Part shown: piece by piece, positions 5,495 to 7,404 of the stretch
How the letters are laid out: every line of letters begins with the position of its first letter
Position numbering within the stretch: position 1 is the stretch's first letter
Assembly: GCA_022795575.1 (NCBI GenBank)
Contig: JAAWGY010000107.1
Location: forward strand, 1 to 7,404
From: Angelakisella sp.
GTDB taxonomy: Bacteria; Bacillota; Clostridia; Oscillospirales; Ruminococcaceae
DNA: 7,404 nucleotides
Direction: 5' to 3'
Made by a program: the position numbers and the translations under genes
The notes under the pieces: generated by a model
Database searches by the model: none
What the model was told of the DNA's origin: nothing
What the model saw: the letters and a program-made list of their open reading frames with translations, nothing else

Positions 5495-7099
5495 ATGAGC
5501 AAGATTGATCTGAGCAAGTACGGCATCACCGGCACCACCGAGATCGTGTACAACCCCTCCTTTGAGGAGCTGTACGAGGAAGAGATCAAACCCGGCCTGG
5601 AGGGCTTCGAGCGTGGCCAGGTCAGCGAGCTGGGCGCCGTCAACGTCATGACCGGCATCTACACCGGCCGCTCCCCCAAGGATAAGTTTATCGTAATGGA
5701 TGACAACTCCAAGGATACCGTTTGGTGGACCAGCGACGAGTACAAAAACGACAACCACCCCGCCTCCGAGGAGGCCTGGCATACCGTTAAGGAGCTGGCG
5801 GTCCAGGAGCTCTCCCACAAGCGCCTCTTTGTTATCGATGCCTTCTGCGGCACCAACGTTGATACCCGCATGGCCATCCGGTTTATTATGGAGGTGGCCT
5901 GGCAGGCTCACTTTGTCAAGAATATGTTCATCCGTCCCACTGCTGAGGAGCTGGAGCACTTCGAGCCCGACTTTGTGGTCTACAACGCCTCCAAGGCGAA
6001 GGTGGAAAACTACAAGGAGCTGGGCCTCCATTCCGAGACCGTGTCCATGTTCAACATCACCAGCCGGGAGCAGGTTATTCTGAACACCTGGTACGGCGGA
6101 GAGATGAAGAAGGGTATGTTCTCGATGATGAACTACTACCTCCCTCTCCGGGGCATTGCTTCGATGCACTGCTCCGCCAACACCGATATGAATGGGGAGA
6201 ACACCGCCATCTTCTTTGGCCTTTCCGGCACCGGCAAGACCACCCTTTCCACCGATCCCAAGCGTCTGCTCATTGGCGATGACGAGCACGGCTGGGACGA
6301 CAACGGCGTCTTCAACTTTGAGGGCGGCTGCTACGCCAAGGTCATCAACCTGGATAAGGACTCCGAGCCCGACATCTACAACGCCATTCGCCGCAACGCT
6401 CTGCTGGAGAACGTCACTCTGGATGCCGAGGGGCACATCGACTTTGACGACAAGAGCGTCACTGAGAACACTCGTGTTTCCTACCCCATCGACCACATCG
6501 AGAAGATCGTTCGTCCTGTTTCGGCTGCGCCTGCTGCCAAGAATGTTATCTTCCTTTCTGCCGATGCGTTTGGGGTGCTGCCTCCTGTTTCCATTCTGAC
6601 GCCGGAGCAGACACAGTACTACTTCCTTTCTGGCTTTACTGCCAAGCTGGCGGGCACCGAGCGGGGGATTACCGAGCCTACTCCCACCTTCTCTGCTTGC
6701 TTTGGGCAGGCGTTCCTGGAGCTGCACCCCACCAAGTATGCTGAGGAGCTGGTAAAGCGGATGCAGAAGAGCGGCGCCAAGGCTTACCTGGTCAACACTG
6801 GCTGGAATGGCACTGGCAAGCGCATTTCCATTAAGGACACCCGTGGCATTATTGATGCGATTCTCAGCGGGGCTATTTTGGAGGCGCCCACCAAGCAGAT
6901 TCCGTACTTTAACTTTGAGGTTCCCACGGCGCTGCCGGGGGTTGATCCTGCGATTCTGGATCCTCGGGATACCTATGCCGAGGCTTCCCAGTGGAATGAG
7001 AAGGCGGTTGATCTGGCGCGGCGGTTCATTAAGAACTTTGCCAAGTATGAGGGTAACGCTGCTGGCCGCGCGCTGGTTTCCGCTGGCCCCCAGGTGTAA
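5495..7099 (+). CDS. pckA: Phosphoenolpyruvate carboxykinase (ATP)
   Basis: Cytosolic enzyme interconverting oxaloacetate + ATP and PEP + ADP + CO2, used in gluconeogenesis or, in many anaerobes, for CO2 fixation toward C4 acids. The 534-aa product is full length for the ATP-dependent family (about 530-540). Visible motifs: YTGRSPKDK with substrate Arg59; GGEMKKGMFSMMNY with Lys206; MHC with His225; the P-loop GLSGTGKTTLS (242-252, Lys248); metal-binding GDDEHGW with Asp263; GGCYAK; ENTR with Arg327; and TEPTPTFS. These sit at a constant offset of 6 from the Escherichia coli enzyme, so the active site looks intact. ATG at 5495 gives the usual MSKIDLSKYG start, but GAGG is 11 nt away. A GTG two codons upstream, 5 nt from GAGG, is a real alternative. 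Apparently monocistronic, flanked by repeat copies C and D. Confidence 0.97.
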   Translation: MSKIDLSKYGITGTTEIVYNPSFEELYEEEIKPGLEGFERGQVSELGAVNVMTGIYTGRSPKDKFIVMDDNSKDTVWWTSDEYKNDNHPASEEAWHTVKELAVQELSHKRLFVIDAFCGTNVDTRMAIRFIMEVAWQAHFVKNMFIRPTAEELEHFEPDFVVYNASKAKVENYKELGLHSETVSMFNITSREQVILNTWYGGEMKKGMFSMMNYYLPLRGIASMHCSANTDMNGENTAIFFGLSGTGKTTLSTDPKRLLIGDDEHGWDDNGVFNFEGGCYAKVINLDKDSEPDIYNAIRRNALLENVTLDAEGHIDFDDKSVTENTRVSYPIDHIEKIVRPVSAAPAAKNVIFLSADAFGVLPPVSILTPEQTQYYFLSGFTAKLAGTERGITEPTPTFSACFGQAFLELHPTKYAEELVKRMQKSGAKAYLVNTGWNGTGKRISIKDTRGIIDAILSGAILEAPTKQIPYFNFEVPTALPGVDPAILDPRDTYAEASQWNEKAVDLARRFIKNFAKYEGNAAGRALVSAGPQV

Positions 7100-7123
7100 G
7101 AACTGGTTTTGTAAGAGGGGGAT

Positions 7124-7404
7124 AGCCTGCCCCACAGGTTGTGCCCGCCCGGGCTACCGGGCCGCAGGTCCAGGGCCGCGCAGGCCCTGGTCGCTCCCGC
7201 AGGAGCGAAACTCCCCAGGACGACTATGATAACGGCAGGGCTTGTGGTTTTGGCACAGGCCCTGCCGTTTTGTTGTAGGCCGTTAGGCCGCGGTTCTTAA
7301 CAGCTGCGTTTGGGTGAGGATGGGGGCTATTGCGGTTATGTAGCCTGCTGGCGGGGAAGCGCAAACCGCGGCCGGGGTTAGGGGTAGGGCCTTTCTCCCC
7401 AAAA
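7124..7404 (+). repeat. Structured intergenic repeat, copy D (cut by window edge)
   Basis: Forward copy starting 25 nt after the pckA stop and still running at the window end. Hairpin I GCCCGG/CCGGGC (7147-7162), hairpin II CCAGGGCC/GGCCCTGG (7170-7190), hairpin III TCGCTCC/GGAGCGA with loop CGCA (7191-7208), hairpin IV (7231-7269) and the 10-bp inverted repeat GGCCGCGGTT/AACCGCGGCC (7286-7295, 7364-7373) are all present. The window stops at CCCCAAAA, the left arm of the outer hairpin. It is very close to copy B in sequence. Confidence 0.8.
7231..7277 (+). terminator. Probable pckA terminator (hairpin IV of repeat D)
   Basis: A 16-pair stem, AACGGCAGGGCTTGTG (7231-7246) with CACAGGCCCTGCCGTT (7254-7269), including one G-U pair, with a 7-nt loop. 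It is followed by a T-rich tail, TTGTTGT, in addition to the stem's final TT. It lies about 130 nt after the pckA stop. The equivalent stems in copies B and C have poorer tails, so this could be a repeat feature that happens to terminate here. Confidence 0.5.

Noticed and set aside
5135..7135. Long minus-strand ORF of 666 codons
   Set aside because: It is antisense to pckA, which has a full set of family motifs; the antisense protein is compositionally biased and extends into the flanking repeats.
1..7404. CRISPR array, tRNA or rRNA
   Set aside because: The repeats are long, few and not regularly spaced, and no cloverleaf or ribosomal RNA signature was recognised on either strand.

Overview
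The window looks like chromosomal DNA from a GC-rich gut-type Firmicute, most likely Clostridia and plausibly Oscillospiraceae. This rests on the CsoR/CopZ/CopA copper set, an ATP-type PEP carboxykinase of clostridial style, strong AGGAGG-type ribosome binding sites and GC-rich intergenic repeats. The genus cannot be named from sequence alone.

Layout. 1-536: copy A of a long structured repeat (reverse orientation), with an extra two-hairpin module at the edge. 537-3733 (minus strand): copper-resistance operon csoR - copZ - copA. A consensus promoter and a CsoR-type GC-rich palindrome lie upstream of csoR, and repeat copy B (forward) fills the 443-nt gap between copZ and copA. 3882-4501: an AT-richer island with a small Xre-type regulator (minus) and a divergent, apparently frameshifted small gene of unknown function (plus). 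Two identical 14-bp imperfect palindromes lie between them, and a perfect 25-bp inverted repeat covers the small gene's end. 4502-5494: no gene; degenerate repeat fragments, repeat copy C (reverse), then the pckA promoter and leader. 5495-7099 (plus): pckA. 7100-7404: repeat copy D (forward), cut by the window edge, carrying a terminator-like hairpin for pckA.

How it works together. CsoR should repress its own promoter until Cu(I) binds. CopZ then carries Cu(I) in the cytoplasm to CopA, which pumps it out. pckA is a separate central-carbon gene interconverting oxaloacetate and PEP.

The most unusual content is the repeat family: four copies in 7.4 kb, built from a series of hairpins. Several stems are kept between copies by compensatory changes, and one is replaced by an unrelated sequence that still folds. 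The copies form inverted pairs around copA (A/B) and around pckA (C/D), each with the same end facing the gene.
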